From Curvibacter delicatus NBRC 14919 (GTDB lineage Bacteria > Pseudomonadota > Gammaproteobacteria > Burkholderiales > Burkholderiaceae_C): DNA of 64,000 nt. The stretch lies in the NCBI RefSeq assembly GCF_001592265.1, contig NZ_BCWP01000001.1:186001-250000 (forward strand). Reading direction: 5' to 3'. The notes below the pieces were generated by a model. The model did no database searches. It was given only the letters and a program-made list of their open reading frames with translations, and was not told the DNA's origin. This document shows positions 7,902 to 16,268 of this stretch, one piece after another (the stretch's first letter is position 1; each line of letters starts with the position of its first letter). The position numbers and the translations under genes were made by a program.

Positions 7902-8657
7902 TCAGGCTGGTGCGTTGCCGCACACCGGGCATGCCGGGGCACGTGGCAGTTGCATCTCGGTCCACTCCATGTGGCGGCCGTCCAGCATCAACAGGCGGCC
8001 CGCCAGCGAACTGCCGGTCTGGCTGAGCAGTTTGAGCGCTTCAGCCGCCTGCACGGCGCCGACGATGCCCACCAGGGGGGCGAACACGCCCATGGTGGCG
8101 CAGCGGGTTTCCTCGAAAGTGTCGTCCGGCGGAAAGACGCAGGCATAACAGGGTGAGGTGGCCGCGCGCGGGTCATAAACCGTGATCTGGCCATCAAAAC
8201 GAATGGCAGCGCCCGACACCAGCGGCTTGCGATGCTTGACGCACGCCGCGTTGATGAGGTGGCGGGTGGCGAAGTTGTCACAACAGTCCAGCACCACATC
8301 GGCCTGTGCCACCAGCGTGTCGAGCAGCGCAGCATCGGCGCGCGCCATCACTGGTGTGACCTGCACTTCGGGGTTGATGGCGGCCACCGCCTGCACGATG
8401 GAGTCGACCTTGGGCAGGCCGACACGGTCCAGGGTGTGCGCGACCTGGCGCTGCAGGTTGGTGACGTCAACCGTGTCGTGGTCGACCACGGTGAGGCGGC
8501 CGACACCGGCTGAGCCGAGGTAGAGCGCCACCGGCGAACCGAGGCCGCCGGCCCCGATGACCAAGGCATGGCCATCCAGAATGCGCTGCTGGCCTTCGAT
8601 GCCGATTTCTTCGAGCAGGATGTGGCGCGAATAGCGTAAGAGTTGATCGTCCGTCAT
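7902..8657 (-). CDS. moeB: Molybdopterin-synthase adenylyltransferase / ThiF-family E1-like enzyme
   Basis: A 251-residue HesA/MoeB/ThiF protein. It adenylates the C-terminal Gly-Gly of a small sulfur carrier (MoaD for molybdopterin, ThiS for thiamin). Visible: ATP loop GAGGLG (35-40), D128 in CCDN, conserved C186 (FEETRCATMG), and zinc pairs C170-x2-C173 and C243-x2-C246. Length equals E. coli MoeB (249). MoeB supplies molybdopterin needed by the two formate dehydrogenases encoded later in the window, although it may serve ThiS as well. The start at 8657 fits the family start MTDDQLLRYSRH; a longer frame runs back into a repeat. Confidence 0.88.
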   Translation of the reverse strand: MTDDQLLRYSRHILLEEIGIEGQQRILDGHALVIGAGGLGSPVALYLGSAGVGRLTVVDHDTVDVTNLQRQVAHTLDRVGLPKVDSIVQAVAAINPEVQVTPVMARADAALLDTLVAQADVVLDCCDNFATRHLINAACVKHRKPLVSGAAIRFDGQITVYDPRAATSPCYACVFPPDDTFEETRCATMGVFAPLVGIVGAVQAAEALKLLSQTGSSLAGRLLMLDGRHMEWTEMQLPRAPACPVCGNAPA

Positions 8658-8660
8658 AGA

Positions 8661-8738
8661 GGGTGCACCCCTGAGGCGCTGCACGCCTTCCCCTTGAGGG
8701 GGCGCCCCCAGTGGCCCGGCCAAGCCGGTTCCACGGGA
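8661..8738 (+). repeat. GC-rich intergenic repeat with hairpins, copy 1
   Basis: Contains CAGTGGCCCGGC followed by AGCCGGTTCCACGG, preceded by a C-run/G-run hairpin (CCCCTTGAGGGGG). The same block recurs at 23451 and, inverted, at 25619. It occupies the gap between moeB and ctpA. Confidence 0.7.
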
Positions 8739-8784
8739 GCCCGCGCCCGGGACCTTGGTGGAGTCATGGGTCGCTGGCTCGCGC

Positions 8785-10221
8785 TCAGTTCTCCTTGCTC
8801 TCTTCCTTGCGCTCGGTCTGGGTCTTGCTGACGAGCACCGGCAAGCCCTTGAGCTTGTTCAGGGCCTGGGTCAGCTGGAAGTCCTTGTCGCTGCCGAATT
8901 CGGGCAGCTTGCGGTCCTGCGGCGGCTTTTTCGCTTCCTCTTCCAGTTTCTTCATGGCCTCATCGCGTGCTTTCTCGCGCGCCGGATCTTTCTGCTCCGC
9001 GCTCTGGCCGTTCGACAGGTGTTTTTCCAGATCGGCTTCCCGTGTGCGCAGGGCGGAAAACACATTGCCCTCTGCGGTTTCATCAATCATGACGTCGGGC
9101 ACGATGCCGCGTGCCTGGATCGACTTGCCGCTGGGGGTGTAGTAGCGCGCAGTGGTGATCTTGAGTGCGGTGTCGGGGCCGAGCGGGCGTACGGTCTGCA
9201 CCGAGCCCTTGCCAAAGGTCTGGCTGCCCATGACAACGGCGCGCTTGTGGTCCTGCAGCGCACCGGCCACGATCTCGCTGGCCGAAGCCGAGCCCTCGTT
9301 GACCAGCACCACCAGGGGCACGTTCTTGAGTGCGGCGGGCAGACGCTTGAGTGGGTCGTTGTTGCTGCGGCGCTGGTAGAACTCGGGTGCGGCCCGGTAG
9401 GTGAACTTGCTTTCGGCCAGCTGGCCATTGGTCGAGACCACGGTCACGTTTTCCGGCAGGAAGGCAGCGGAGATGGCCACCGCGGCATCCAGCAGGCCGC
9501 CGGGGTCGTTGCGAAGGTCGAGCACCAGGCCTTTGAGGCCGGGGTCCTGCTTGTACAACTCGTCAACCTTGCGCACGAAGTCGTCCACCGTGCGCTCCTG
9601 GAACTGGCTCAGGCGGATCCAGGCATAACCTGGCTCGATCAGCTTGGCCTTGACCGATTGCGTCTTGATTTCTTCGCGGACGATGGTGACGGCAAAAGTG
9701 CGGTTCTCGTCTTTGCGGAAGACGGTGAGGATGACCTTGGTATTGGGTTCGCCGCGCATGCGCTTGACGGCTTCGTTCAGCGACAGGCCCTTGACGGCAG
9801 TGTCGTCGACCTTGGTGATCAGGTCATTGGTCTTGAGGCCAGCACGGTAGGCGGGCGAGCCTTCGATCGGCGATACCACCTTGACCAGGCCGTCTTCCTG
9901 CGTGATCTCGATGCCGACACCGACGAAACGGCCGGTGGTGCCTTCGCGGAATTCCTTGAAGGACTTCTTGTCGAAATACTGGGAATGCGGGTCCAAGCTG
10001 GACACCATGCCGGAAATGGCATCGGTGATGAGCTTCTTTTCGTCCACCGGCTCGACGTAGTCGGTCTTGACCATGCCGAAGACGGCGGCCAGTTGCTGCA
10101 ACTCTTCCAGCGGCAGCGGCGTCAAGGCACTGCGTGCCACGGTCTGCAGTGAGACGGTGGTCAAGGCGCCGGCGACCACGCCGAGCGAAATCCAACCTGC
10201 GATTTTGAGTTTCTGACCCAT
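8785..10221 (-). CDS. ctpA: Carboxy-terminal processing protease (peptidase S41, PDZ)
   Basis: A 478-residue serine protease of family S41. An N-terminal hydrophobic segment (about residues 7-25) anchors or exports it to the periplasm. Then come a PDZ domain (about 95-180) and the protease domain with the Ser-containing NEGSASASE motif (309-317) and Lys338 in TFGKGS. It trims C-termini of periplasmic and envelope proteins. The ATG at 10221 has a GAAGGA ribosome binding site; the upstream in-frame extension to 10347 is unlikely. The C-terminus is charged and Lys/Glu-rich. Confidence 0.93.
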   Translation of the reverse strand: MGQKLKIAGWISLGVVAGALTTVSLQTVARSALTPLPLEELQQLAAVFGMVKTDYVEPVDEKKLITDAISGMVSSLDPHSQYFDKKSFKEFREGTTGRFVGVGIEITQEDGLVKVVSPIEGSPAYRAGLKTNDLITKVDDTAVKGLSLNEAVKRMRGEPNTKVILTVFRKDENRTFAVTIVREEIKTQSVKAKLIEPGYAWIRLSQFQERTVDDFVRKVDELYKQDPGLKGLVLDLRNDPGGLLDAAVAISAAFLPENVTVVSTNGQLAESKFTYRAAPEFYQRRSNNDPLKRLPAALKNVPLVVLVNEGSASASEIVAGALQDHKRAVVMGSQTFGKGSVQTVRPLGPDTALKITTARYYTPSGKSIQARGIVPDVMIDETAEGNVFSALRTREADLEKHLSNGQSAEQKDPAREKARDEAMKKLEEEAKKPPQDRKLPEFGSDKDFQLTQALNKLKGLPVLVSKTQTERKEESKEN

Positions 10222-10371
10222 AAATATTCCTTCACCGGCCAATATACACGGTTGGACGCGACTTGGCCGCCGGGGTTCCCGGCGGCCAGGGCGCAAAAAC
10301 CTTGCTTTTACCAGCGCTTTATTTGGGACCGCTTTGTCCCGGATCAAGCGCCGGCAAAAAGGTGGAGCTGG

Positions 10372-11115
10372 TCAGGCCTTGCCTTGGGACGCCACAGCGG
10401 CGGCGGCCCGGGCGGCGGCTTCGGCGTCACCCAGGTAGTAGTGGCGGATCGGCTTGAGGTTGGCGTCGAGCTCGTAGACCAGCGGAATGCCGTTGGGAAT
10501 GTTCAGGCCGACGATGTCCTGGTCGGAGATGCCGTCGAGGTACTTGACCAGGGCGCGGATCGAGTTGCCGTGCGCAGCCACCACGATGCGCTTGCCCGAC
10601 TTGATGGCCGGTGCCATGGTCTCGTTCCAGAATGGCAGCACGCGCGCCACCGTGTCCTTCAGGCACTCGGTCAGTGGCACGTCCGACGCCGGCAGGCCGG
10701 CGTAGCGCGGGTCGCTGCGCTCGCTGCGCGGGTCGGTCGGCTCCAGCGCCGGCGGCGGGGTGTCGTAGCTGCGGCGCCAGACCAGCACCTGCTCGTCGCC
10801 ATACTGCTTGGCCATGTCGGCCTTGTTCAGACCCTGCAGGGCGCCGTAGTGGCGCTCGTTGAGACGCCAGCTCTTGACCACCGGCAGCCAGGTGCGGTCC
10901 ATCTCGTCCAGGCAGTACCAGAGGGTATGGATGGCGCGCTTGAGCACGCTGGTGTAGGCCAGGTCGAATTCATAGCCTTCGGCCTTGAGCAGCTTGCCGG
11001 CCGACATGGCCTGGGTGACGCCGGTGGGCGTGAGGTCGACATCGGTCCAGCCGGTGAAGCGGTTTTCCAGGTTCCAGGTCGATTCGCCGTGGCGGATGAG
11101 CACGAGTTTGTACAT
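10372..11115 (-). CDS. gpmA: 2,3-bisphosphoglycerate-dependent phosphoglycerate mutase
   Basis: A 247-residue glycolytic enzyme interconverting 3- and 2-phosphoglycerate. The phosphohistidine motif RHGEST is at residues 8-13 (H9), the second histidine lies in [11 protein letters not shown], and length and spacing match dPGM. It is encoded upstream of ctpA on the same strand with a 150-bp gap and is divergent from the rhodanese gene. Confidence 0.96.
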   Translation of the reverse strand: MYKLVLIRHGESTWNLENRFTGWTDVDLTPTGVTQAMSAGKLLKAEGYEFDLAYTSVLKRAIHTLWYCLDEMDRTWLPVVKSWRLNERHYGALQGLNKADMAKQYGDEQVLVWRRSYDTPPPALEPTDPRSERSDPRYAGLPASDVPLTECLKDTVARVLPFWNETMAPAIKSGKRIVVAAHGNSIRALVKYLDGISDQDIVGLNIPNGIPLVYELDANLKPIRHYYLGDAEAAARAAAAVASQGKA

Positions 11116-11238
11116 GGTGTGGGCAGATTCCAGGGGCGGTTGGCAGGGCGCAGGCCGGGGTTAAAACGCCCTGTCCTGCAGCAAATAACCCTCCATTCTA
11201 AAATCATGGCTTCAGACGATGCCAAAACAAGGAACAAC

Positions 11239-11646
11239 GTGAAATTCATTCTCGACAACTGGATGCTGATTGCCGTGGCGCTGAGCTCGGGTGCCCTGCT
11301 GCTGTGGCCGGCCGTGCGCGGTGCCGCCGGCGGCTCTCTGACCGCCACGGGTGCCGTGCAACTCATCAACCAGGAAAAGGCAGTGGTAATCGATGTTTGT
11401 GAGGCAGCTGAGTTCGCCGCCGGCCACGTCACCGGTGCCAAGCACATTCCGCTGGGCCAGTTGGCGAACCAGTTGCCCGGTGTGGTGAAAAACAAGGAAC
11501 TGCCGGTGATTTTCGTCTGCCAGAGCGGGATGCGCTCCAACAGTGCGGCGCGCATTGCCAAGGGCCTGGGTTACCAGAAGGCGCAGTCGCTGGCCGGCGG
11601 TCTGTCCAGCTGGCGCGCTGCCAACCTGCCGGTGGAAAAGGCTTGA
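11239..11646 (+). CDS. Membrane-anchored rhodanese-like sulfurtransferase
   Basis: A 135-residue protein with one N-terminal transmembrane helix (about residues 8-26) and a single rhodanese domain. The active-site loop CQSGMRS has the persulfide-forming C94. The first rhodanese motif reads DVCEAAEFAAGH, with Cys in place of the usual Arg after DV. The GTG start at 11239 is preferred because AAGGA lies 5 bp upstream and the N-terminus VKFILDNWMLIAVAL is what the family shows; an ATG at 11206 would add 11 residues without a ribosome binding site. It sits directly upstream of grxC and secB, the common proteobacterial arrangement. The sulfur acceptor is unknown. Confidence 0.85.
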   Translation: MKFILDNWMLIAVALSSGALLLWPAVRGAAGGSLTATGAVQLINQEKAVVIDVCEAAEFAAGHVTGAKHIPLGQLANQLPGVVKNKELPVIFVCQSGMRSNSAARIAKGLGYQKAQSLAGGLSSWRAANLPVEKA

Positions 11647-11697
11647 TTTGGGGCATCTCTGCCCCCAGGTAATTCAAATGGTTGATGGGAACAAGTC

Positions 11698-11958
11698 ATG
11701 CAAGCAGTGAAGATGTACACCACCGCGGTCTGCCCCTATTGCATCCGCGCCAAGCAGATCCTCAAGTCCAAAGGCGTCGAGCAGATTGAGGAAGTCCGCA
11801 TCGATACCGATCCGGATGCCCGCAACAGCATGATGGAAATCACCGGTCGGCGCACTGTGCCGCAGATTTTCATAGGCAGCACGCACGTGGGCGGCTGTGA
11901 CGATCTGGTGGCGCTCGATGCCCAGGGTGGTCTGGTGCCGCTGCTCAACGCCGCTTGA
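11698..11958 (+). CDS. grxC: Glutaredoxin 3
   Basis: An 86-residue dithiol glutaredoxin with the active site CPYC (C12, C15), the cis-proline segment TVPQIF and the glutathione-binding GGCDDL. It reduces protein disulfides with glutathione in the cytoplasm. It lies 51 bp after the rhodanese gene and before secB. Confidence 0.96.
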   Translation: MQAVKMYTTAVCPYCIRAKQILKSKGVEQIEEVRIDTDPDARNSMMEITGRRTVPQIFIGSTHVGGCDDLVALDAQGGLVPLLNAA

Positions 11959-12053
11959 TGCGGGATGAGTGGCCGTCGGGCCCCATCTCCAGGCGACCGG
12001 GGGCTCCCGGGGCAGCGCGGCTGCATGCCCGGCGCCTGACATAATCCTGCCAT

Positions 12054-12091
12054 CCCGCCCGTGAGCCCGTTTCGGTGTGATACCGGGCGGG
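12054..12091 (+). terminator. Possible terminator between grxC and secB
   Basis: An 8-bp inverted repeat (CCCGCCCG / CGGGCGGG) with a 22-nt loop, followed by CTTTGTCGTTTT. The loop is long and the T-run is interrupted, so this is tentative. Confidence 0.35.
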
Positions 12092-12133
12092 CTTTGTCGT
12101 TTTGATCCGATTTTCGACCTCTGAAAGCAAGCC

Positions 12134-12583
12134 ATGGCTGACATGCAAGAACCCGTTTTCCAGATCCAGCGCGTTTACCTCAAGGAAGCATCGCTGGAGC
12201 AGCCCAATTCCCCCGCCATCCTGTTGCAGCAGGAACAGCCGGCCGTCGACATCCAGCTCGGCGTCGAAACCGCCCTCGTGGCCGATGGCGTATACGAGGT
12301 GGTGGTGACGGCGACCGTGCACACCAAGGTGCTGGACAAGACGGTGTTCCTGGTCGAAGCCAAGCAGGCCGGCATTTTCGAGATCCGCAACCTGCCGGAC
12401 GACCAGATGGGCCCGATCATGGGCATAGCTTGCCCGCAGATCGTCTACCCCTACCTGCGCGGCAATGTGGCCGACCTGGTGCAGCGTGCCGGCTTCCCGC
12501 CGGTGCATCTGGCGGAAATCAACTTCCAGTCGATGTACGAGCAGCAACAGCAGGCGCAAGCCAGCGAAATCCAGGTTCAATAA
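12134..12583 (+). CDS. secB: Protein-export chaperone SecB
   Basis: A 149-residue cytoplasmic chaperone that holds precursors unfolded and delivers them to SecA. It shows the SecB core ([19 protein letters not shown], [13 protein letters not shown], [32 protein letters not shown]). It is followed by gpsA, the usual secB-gpsA order in proteobacteria. Confidence 0.97.
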   Translation: MADMQEPVFQIQRVYLKEASLEQPNSPAILLQQEQPAVDIQLGVETALVADGVYEVVVTATVHTKVLDKTVFLVEAKQAGIFEIRNLPDDQMGPIMGIACPQIVYPYLRGNVADLVQRAGFPPVHLAEINFQSMYEQQQQAQASEIQVQ

Positions 12584-12584
12584 G

Positions 12585-12630
12585 AAACAGGGCTTGAACC
12601 CTTGTTGAATAAGCGCAAGGCGCTATGAAA
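12585..12630 (-). repeat. 46-bp interspersed repeat, copy 3 (spans the gpsA start)
   Basis: On the minus strand it reads TTTCATAGCGCCTTGCGC and then CAACAAGGG with a final CCTGTTT. It starts two bases after the secB stop and includes the gpsA ribosome binding region and ATG (12625). Confidence 0.6.
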
Positions 12631-13641
12631 ATCGTAGTAATCGGTGCCGGCGCCTGGGGCTCCGCACTGGCCATGAGCGCCAGCCAGAACCCGTTGGCGC
12701 AACATGCGGTGACGCTGTGGGCGCGCGATCCGGTGCAGGCGGCCGCCATGCAGGCCGAGCGGGTCAATGCGCGCTACCTGCCGGGGCTGCCCTTGCCCGA
12801 ACTCTTGCGTGTGATCAACGGTCCGGCCCATGATCTGGCGGCGGTGGTGGCAGGGCAGGACCTCGTCATCGTGGCAACGCCCATGGCCGGCCTGCGCGGG
12901 GTGCTGCAGCACATCCAGGGCTGCAGGCAGCCGGTGGCCTGGCTGTGCAAGGGTTTCGAGTCCGTCGCGGCGGGCCCATCGGGGTTGCTGGCGCATGAAG
13001 TCCAAGCGCAGGTGGCCCCCGGTTTGATGGCCGGGGTGCTCAGTGGCCCGAGTTTTGCGCAGGAGGTGGCCCGCGGCCAGCCGACGGCCCTGGTGGCGGC
13101 CAGCCGCCATGCCGGTGTGCGTGAGCTGCTGGTGCAGGCCTTTCACAGCCCGACGCTGCGGGTCTATGCCAACGAGGACATCGTCGGTGTCGAGGTCGGT
13201 GGTGCGGTCAAGAACGTGCTGGCGATCGCCACGGGGCTGTGCGATGGCTTGGACCTGGGGCTCAATGCCCGCGCCGCGCTCATCACGCGCGGTCTGGCTG
13301 AAATGACGCGTCTGGGGCTGGCGCTGGGGGCGCGCGCCGAAACCTTCATGGGCCTGTCCGGTCTGGGCGATCTGGTGCTGACCGCCACCGGTGACCTCAG
13401 TCGCAACCGCAAAGTCGGCTTGCTGCTGGCACAGGGCCAGACATTGCAGGAGGCGGTGGCCTCGCTTGGCCATGTGGCCGAAGGCGTCTACTGCGCCCGT
13501 ACCGTGGTGCAGCGGGCGCAGAGCCTGGGCGTGAACATGCCGATTGCGCAAGCCGTGGTGGCTTTGCTGGACGGCCAGATGCAGCCGGCGCAGGCGGTAG
13601 CTGCTTTGATGGGGCGAGACCCTACCAACGAACTGGCCTGA
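12625..13641 (+). CDS. gpsA: Glycerol-3-phosphate dehydrogenase [NAD(P)+]
   Basis: A 338-residue enzyme that reduces dihydroxyacetone phosphate to sn-glycerol 3-phosphate for phospholipid synthesis. The dinucleotide loop GAGAWG is at residues 7-12, followed by [18 protein letters not shown] and the catalytic [13 protein letters not shown]. The ATG at 12625 has AAGG 5 bp upstream; this whole initiation region lies within a repeat copy. Confidence 0.96.
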   Translation: MKIVVIGAGAWGSALAMSASQNPLAQHAVTLWARDPVQAAAMQAERVNARYLPGLPLPELLRVINGPAHDLAAVVAGQDLVIVATPMAGLRGVLQHIQGCRQPVAWLCKGFESVAAGPSGLLAHEVQAQVAPGLMAGVLSGPSFAQEVARGQPTALVAASRHAGVRELLVQAFHSPTLRVYANEDIVGVEVGGAVKNVLAIATGLCDGLDLGLNARAALITRGLAEMTRLGLALGARAETFMGLSGLGDLVLTATGDLSRNRKVGLLLAQGQTLQEAVASLGHVAEGVYCARTVVQRAQSLGVNMPIAQAVVALLDGQMQPAQAVAALMGRDPTNELA

Positions 13642-13651
13642 GCCATTGAAA

Positions 13652-13675
13652 TCCTGGCCGTCGCAACAGCCAGGA
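13652..13675. terminator. Hairpin between convergent gpsA and cphA1
   Basis: A perfect 7-bp inverted repeat (TCCTGGC / GCCAGGA) with a 10-nt loop between two convergent genes. There is no T-tract, so termination is inferred only from position. Confidence 0.4.
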
Positions 13676-13687
13676 GGGATTGGATGA

Positions 13688-16264
13688 TCAGGCCTTGTCG
13701 CGCTCAATGCGCGCGGCAATGTGGGCCAGCGCCTCTTCCACCTGATCGACCAGGATCAGACACAGATCCCCCTCACACAGCTTGTCCATGGCCAGGTCGA
13801 TGGCCAGAAACTCGCCATGGATCTCCTGCATCTCGCGCGTACGTTTGGCGCCTTCCAGGCCCTCACGCAGCAGGGCCAGCACTTCGCCGTCGGCGCGACC
13901 ACGCTGGCAGGCGTCCTGGTACAGCACCACTTCGTCAAAGGCATCACCCAGGATGCGGGTCTGTTCGCGGATGTCTTCGTCGCGCCGGTCGCCGGCACCG
14001 CTGATGACAACGGAGCGGCGCTTGGCCGGCATGGCCTCCACCGCGCGTACCAGGGCCAGCATGGCGTCCGGGTTGTGGCCGTAATCGGCAATCACCGTGG
14101 CGCCGCGGTAGTGGAACAGGTTGAAGCGTCCCTGCGCGTTGTCACTGTCGTTGACGAAGCTGGCCAAGCCCTGGCGCACCAAAGCCCAATCCAGGCCCAG
14201 CCCCCAGGCCGCGCCGACGGCAGCCATCACGTTCTCGACCTGGAAGCCGATGGTGCCTTGCAGCGTGAGCGGCACATCGGCCAGCGCGATCCTGTGCTGT
14301 GTCGTGCCTTCGGCGGCGACCAGTTGGCCGTTGTCGACATAGATGGCACGGCGTCCCTGGGCCAGGTGCGTGGCCATCACGGCATGGTTACGGTCCATGC
14401 CGAAGAAGGTGACGGCACCGCGGCAATGGGCCGCCATGCCAGCAACAATCGGGTCGGTGGCGTTGAGCACGGCCATGCCCTTGTCGGCGATGTTCTGCAC
14501 GATCACGCGCTTGAGAACCGCCAGGTCTTCGACCGTGGTGATGTAGTTCAGGCCGAGGTGGTCGCCGCTGCCGACATTGGTGACGACGGCCACATCGCAG
14601 CGGTCGAAGGCCAGGCCTTCGCGCAGCATGCCGCCACGCGCCGTCTCCAGCACGGCGGCATCGACGTCGGGGTGCTGCAGCACGTTGCGTGCGCTCCTGG
14701 GACCGCTGCAATCGCCGGTGTCGATCCGCTCGCCATCAATGTAGACACCGTCGGTGCTGGTCATGCCGACGCACAGACCCTTCTGGGCCAGCAGGTGGGC
14801 GATCAGGCGCACGGTGGTGGTCTTGCCATTGGTGCCGGTCACTGCCACCAGCGGGATGCGGCCGTTTTCGCCTTCGGGGAACATGGTCGAGATGATGGCC
14901 TCGCCCACCGGACGGCCCTTGCCGAAGGAGGGCGACAAGTGCATGCGCAGGCCGGGCGCCGCATTGACCTCGACCACGCCGCCGCCCTGTTCTTCGAGCG
15001 GCAGATGGACGCTGTCGCACACCACGTCCACGCCGCAGATCTCCAGCCCCACCATCTGGGCCGCCGCCACGGCGCGTTGCGCCACTTCGGGATGCACGTC
15101 GTCGGTGACGTCGGTGGCGGAGCCGCCGGTGGAGAGGTTGGCGTTGTGACGCAGCGAGACGCGCTTGCCTTTGGGCGGCACGGAATCGGCGTTCAGCCCC
15201 TGGGTCGTCAGGCAGGAGAGGGCAATGTCGTCAAAGCGGATCTTGGTCAGGGAGGTGGCATGGCCGGTGCCGCGACGCGGGTCCTTGTTGACCTCTTCCA
15301 CCAGCTCGCGCACGCTGTGCAGGCCGTCGCCCACCACGCTGGGCGGGTCACGTCGTGCTGCGGCCACCAGCTTGTTGCCCACCACCAGCAGACGGAAGTC
15401 GTTGCCGGGCATGAAACGCTCGACCAGGATTTCATCATCGAACTCGGCAGCAGCAGCATAGGCCGCCATCAGCTGTTCATGCGTCGTGATGTTGACCGTC
15501 ACGCCTTTGCCCTGGTTGCCGTTCTTGGGCTTGATCACCACTGGCAGACCAATCTTGCGTGCGGCTTTCCAGGCTTCTTCGGGGGAGGCAACCTCGAAAC
15601 CCAACGGCACGGGCACACCGGCGGTGGCCAGCAGCTTTTTGGTGAGCTGCTTGTCCTGCGCGATGGCTTCGGCAATCGCGCTGGTGACATCCATTTCGGC
15701 CGCCTGGATACGGCGCTGCTTGCTGCCCCAGCCGAACTGGATCATGCTGCCTTGCGTCATGCGGCGGTAGGGGATCTGGCGTGCGGCGGCAGCGACGGCG
15801 ATGGAGCCGGTACTCGGCCCCAGACGCACGTCTTCATCGAGTTCGCGCAGCTGGTCGAGGGCCTGTTCCAGGTCGAAGGGGGTGTCCTGCTGGGCCGACT
15901 GGCAAAGGGCTTGGGCCAGCTCCAGCGCCAAGCGGCCGACCTCCTCTTCGGAGTACTCGACTACCACCTGATAGACGCCGGCCTCGGGGGTCGGGGTGGT
16001 GCGGCTGAAGGTGACCGGACAGCCGGCCTGGGCCTGCAGGTCAAGTGCCACCAGCTCCAGCACATGGGCCATGGGCACGGTTTCGTCGTGGCCACTGGGG
16101 CGCAAGGCGCGGATCTGGGGGAAGCGGGCACGCAGCCGGGCCTCGAAGCCGTTGCGTGTGCTGACGGCACATTCGGCGGGTGTGCAGGTCACGACCGCTT
16201 CAATAGCCGTGTGATGACTCCACAGATTGGGCCCGCGCAGGGCGCGGATGCGTGTGACGTCCAT
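13688..16264 (-). CDS. cphA: Cyanophycin synthetase (primary, CphA1 type)
   Basis: An 858-residue enzyme that elongates multi-L-arginyl-poly-L-aspartate (cyanophycin), a nitrogen and carbon reserve, adding Asp then Arg with two ATP. In order: an N-terminal domain (1-160), an ATP-grasp domain (about 210-470) and a Mur-ligase-like domain with an intact P-loop GTNGKTT at 477-483 (K481) and its C-terminal subdomain (VIADYGHNPDAM). It follows the second synthetase gene by 4 bp, so the two are one operon, divergent from an ABC exporter/DUF1854 pair. No cyanophycinase is seen in the window. Confidence 0.94.
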   Translation of the reverse strand: MDVTRIRALRGPNLWSHHTAIEAVVTCTPAECAVSTRNGFEARLRARFPQIRALRPSGHDETVPMAHVLELVALDLQAQAGCPVTFSRTTPTPEAGVYQVVVEYSEEEVGRLALELAQALCQSAQQDTPFDLEQALDQLRELDEDVRLGPSTGSIAVAAAARQIPYRRMTQGSMIQFGWGSKQRRIQAAEMDVTSAIAEAIAQDKQLTKKLLATAGVPVPLGFEVASPEEAWKAARKIGLPVVIKPKNGNQGKGVTVNITTHEQLMAAYAAAAEFDDEILVERFMPGNDFRLLVVGNKLVAAARRDPPSVVGDGLHSVRELVEEVNKDPRRGTGHATSLTKIRFDDIALSCLTTQGLNADSVPPKGKRVSLRHNANLSTGGSATDVTDDVHPEVAQRAVAAAQMVGLEICGVDVVCDSVHLPLEEQGGGVVEVNAAPGLRMHLSPSFGKGRPVGEAIISTMFPEGENGRIPLVAVTGTNGKTTTVRLIAHLLAQKGLCVGMTSTDGVYIDGERIDTGDCSGPRSARNVLQHPDVDAAVLETARGGMLREGLAFDRCDVAVVTNVGSGDHLGLNYITTVEDLAVLKRVIVQNIADKGMAVLNATDPIVAGMAAHCRGAVTFFGMDRNHAVMATHLAQGRRAIYVDNGQLVAAEGTTQHRIALADVPLTLQGTIGFQVENVMAAVGAAWGLGLDWALVRQGLASFVNDSDNAQGRFNLFHYRGATVIADYGHNPDAMLALVRAVEAMPAKRRSVVISGAGDRRDEDIREQTRILGDAFDEVVLYQDACQRGRADGEVLALLREGLEGAKRTREMQEIHGEFLAIDLAMDKLCEGDLCLILVDQVEEALAHIAARIERDKA

Positions 16265-16268
16265 ATGC

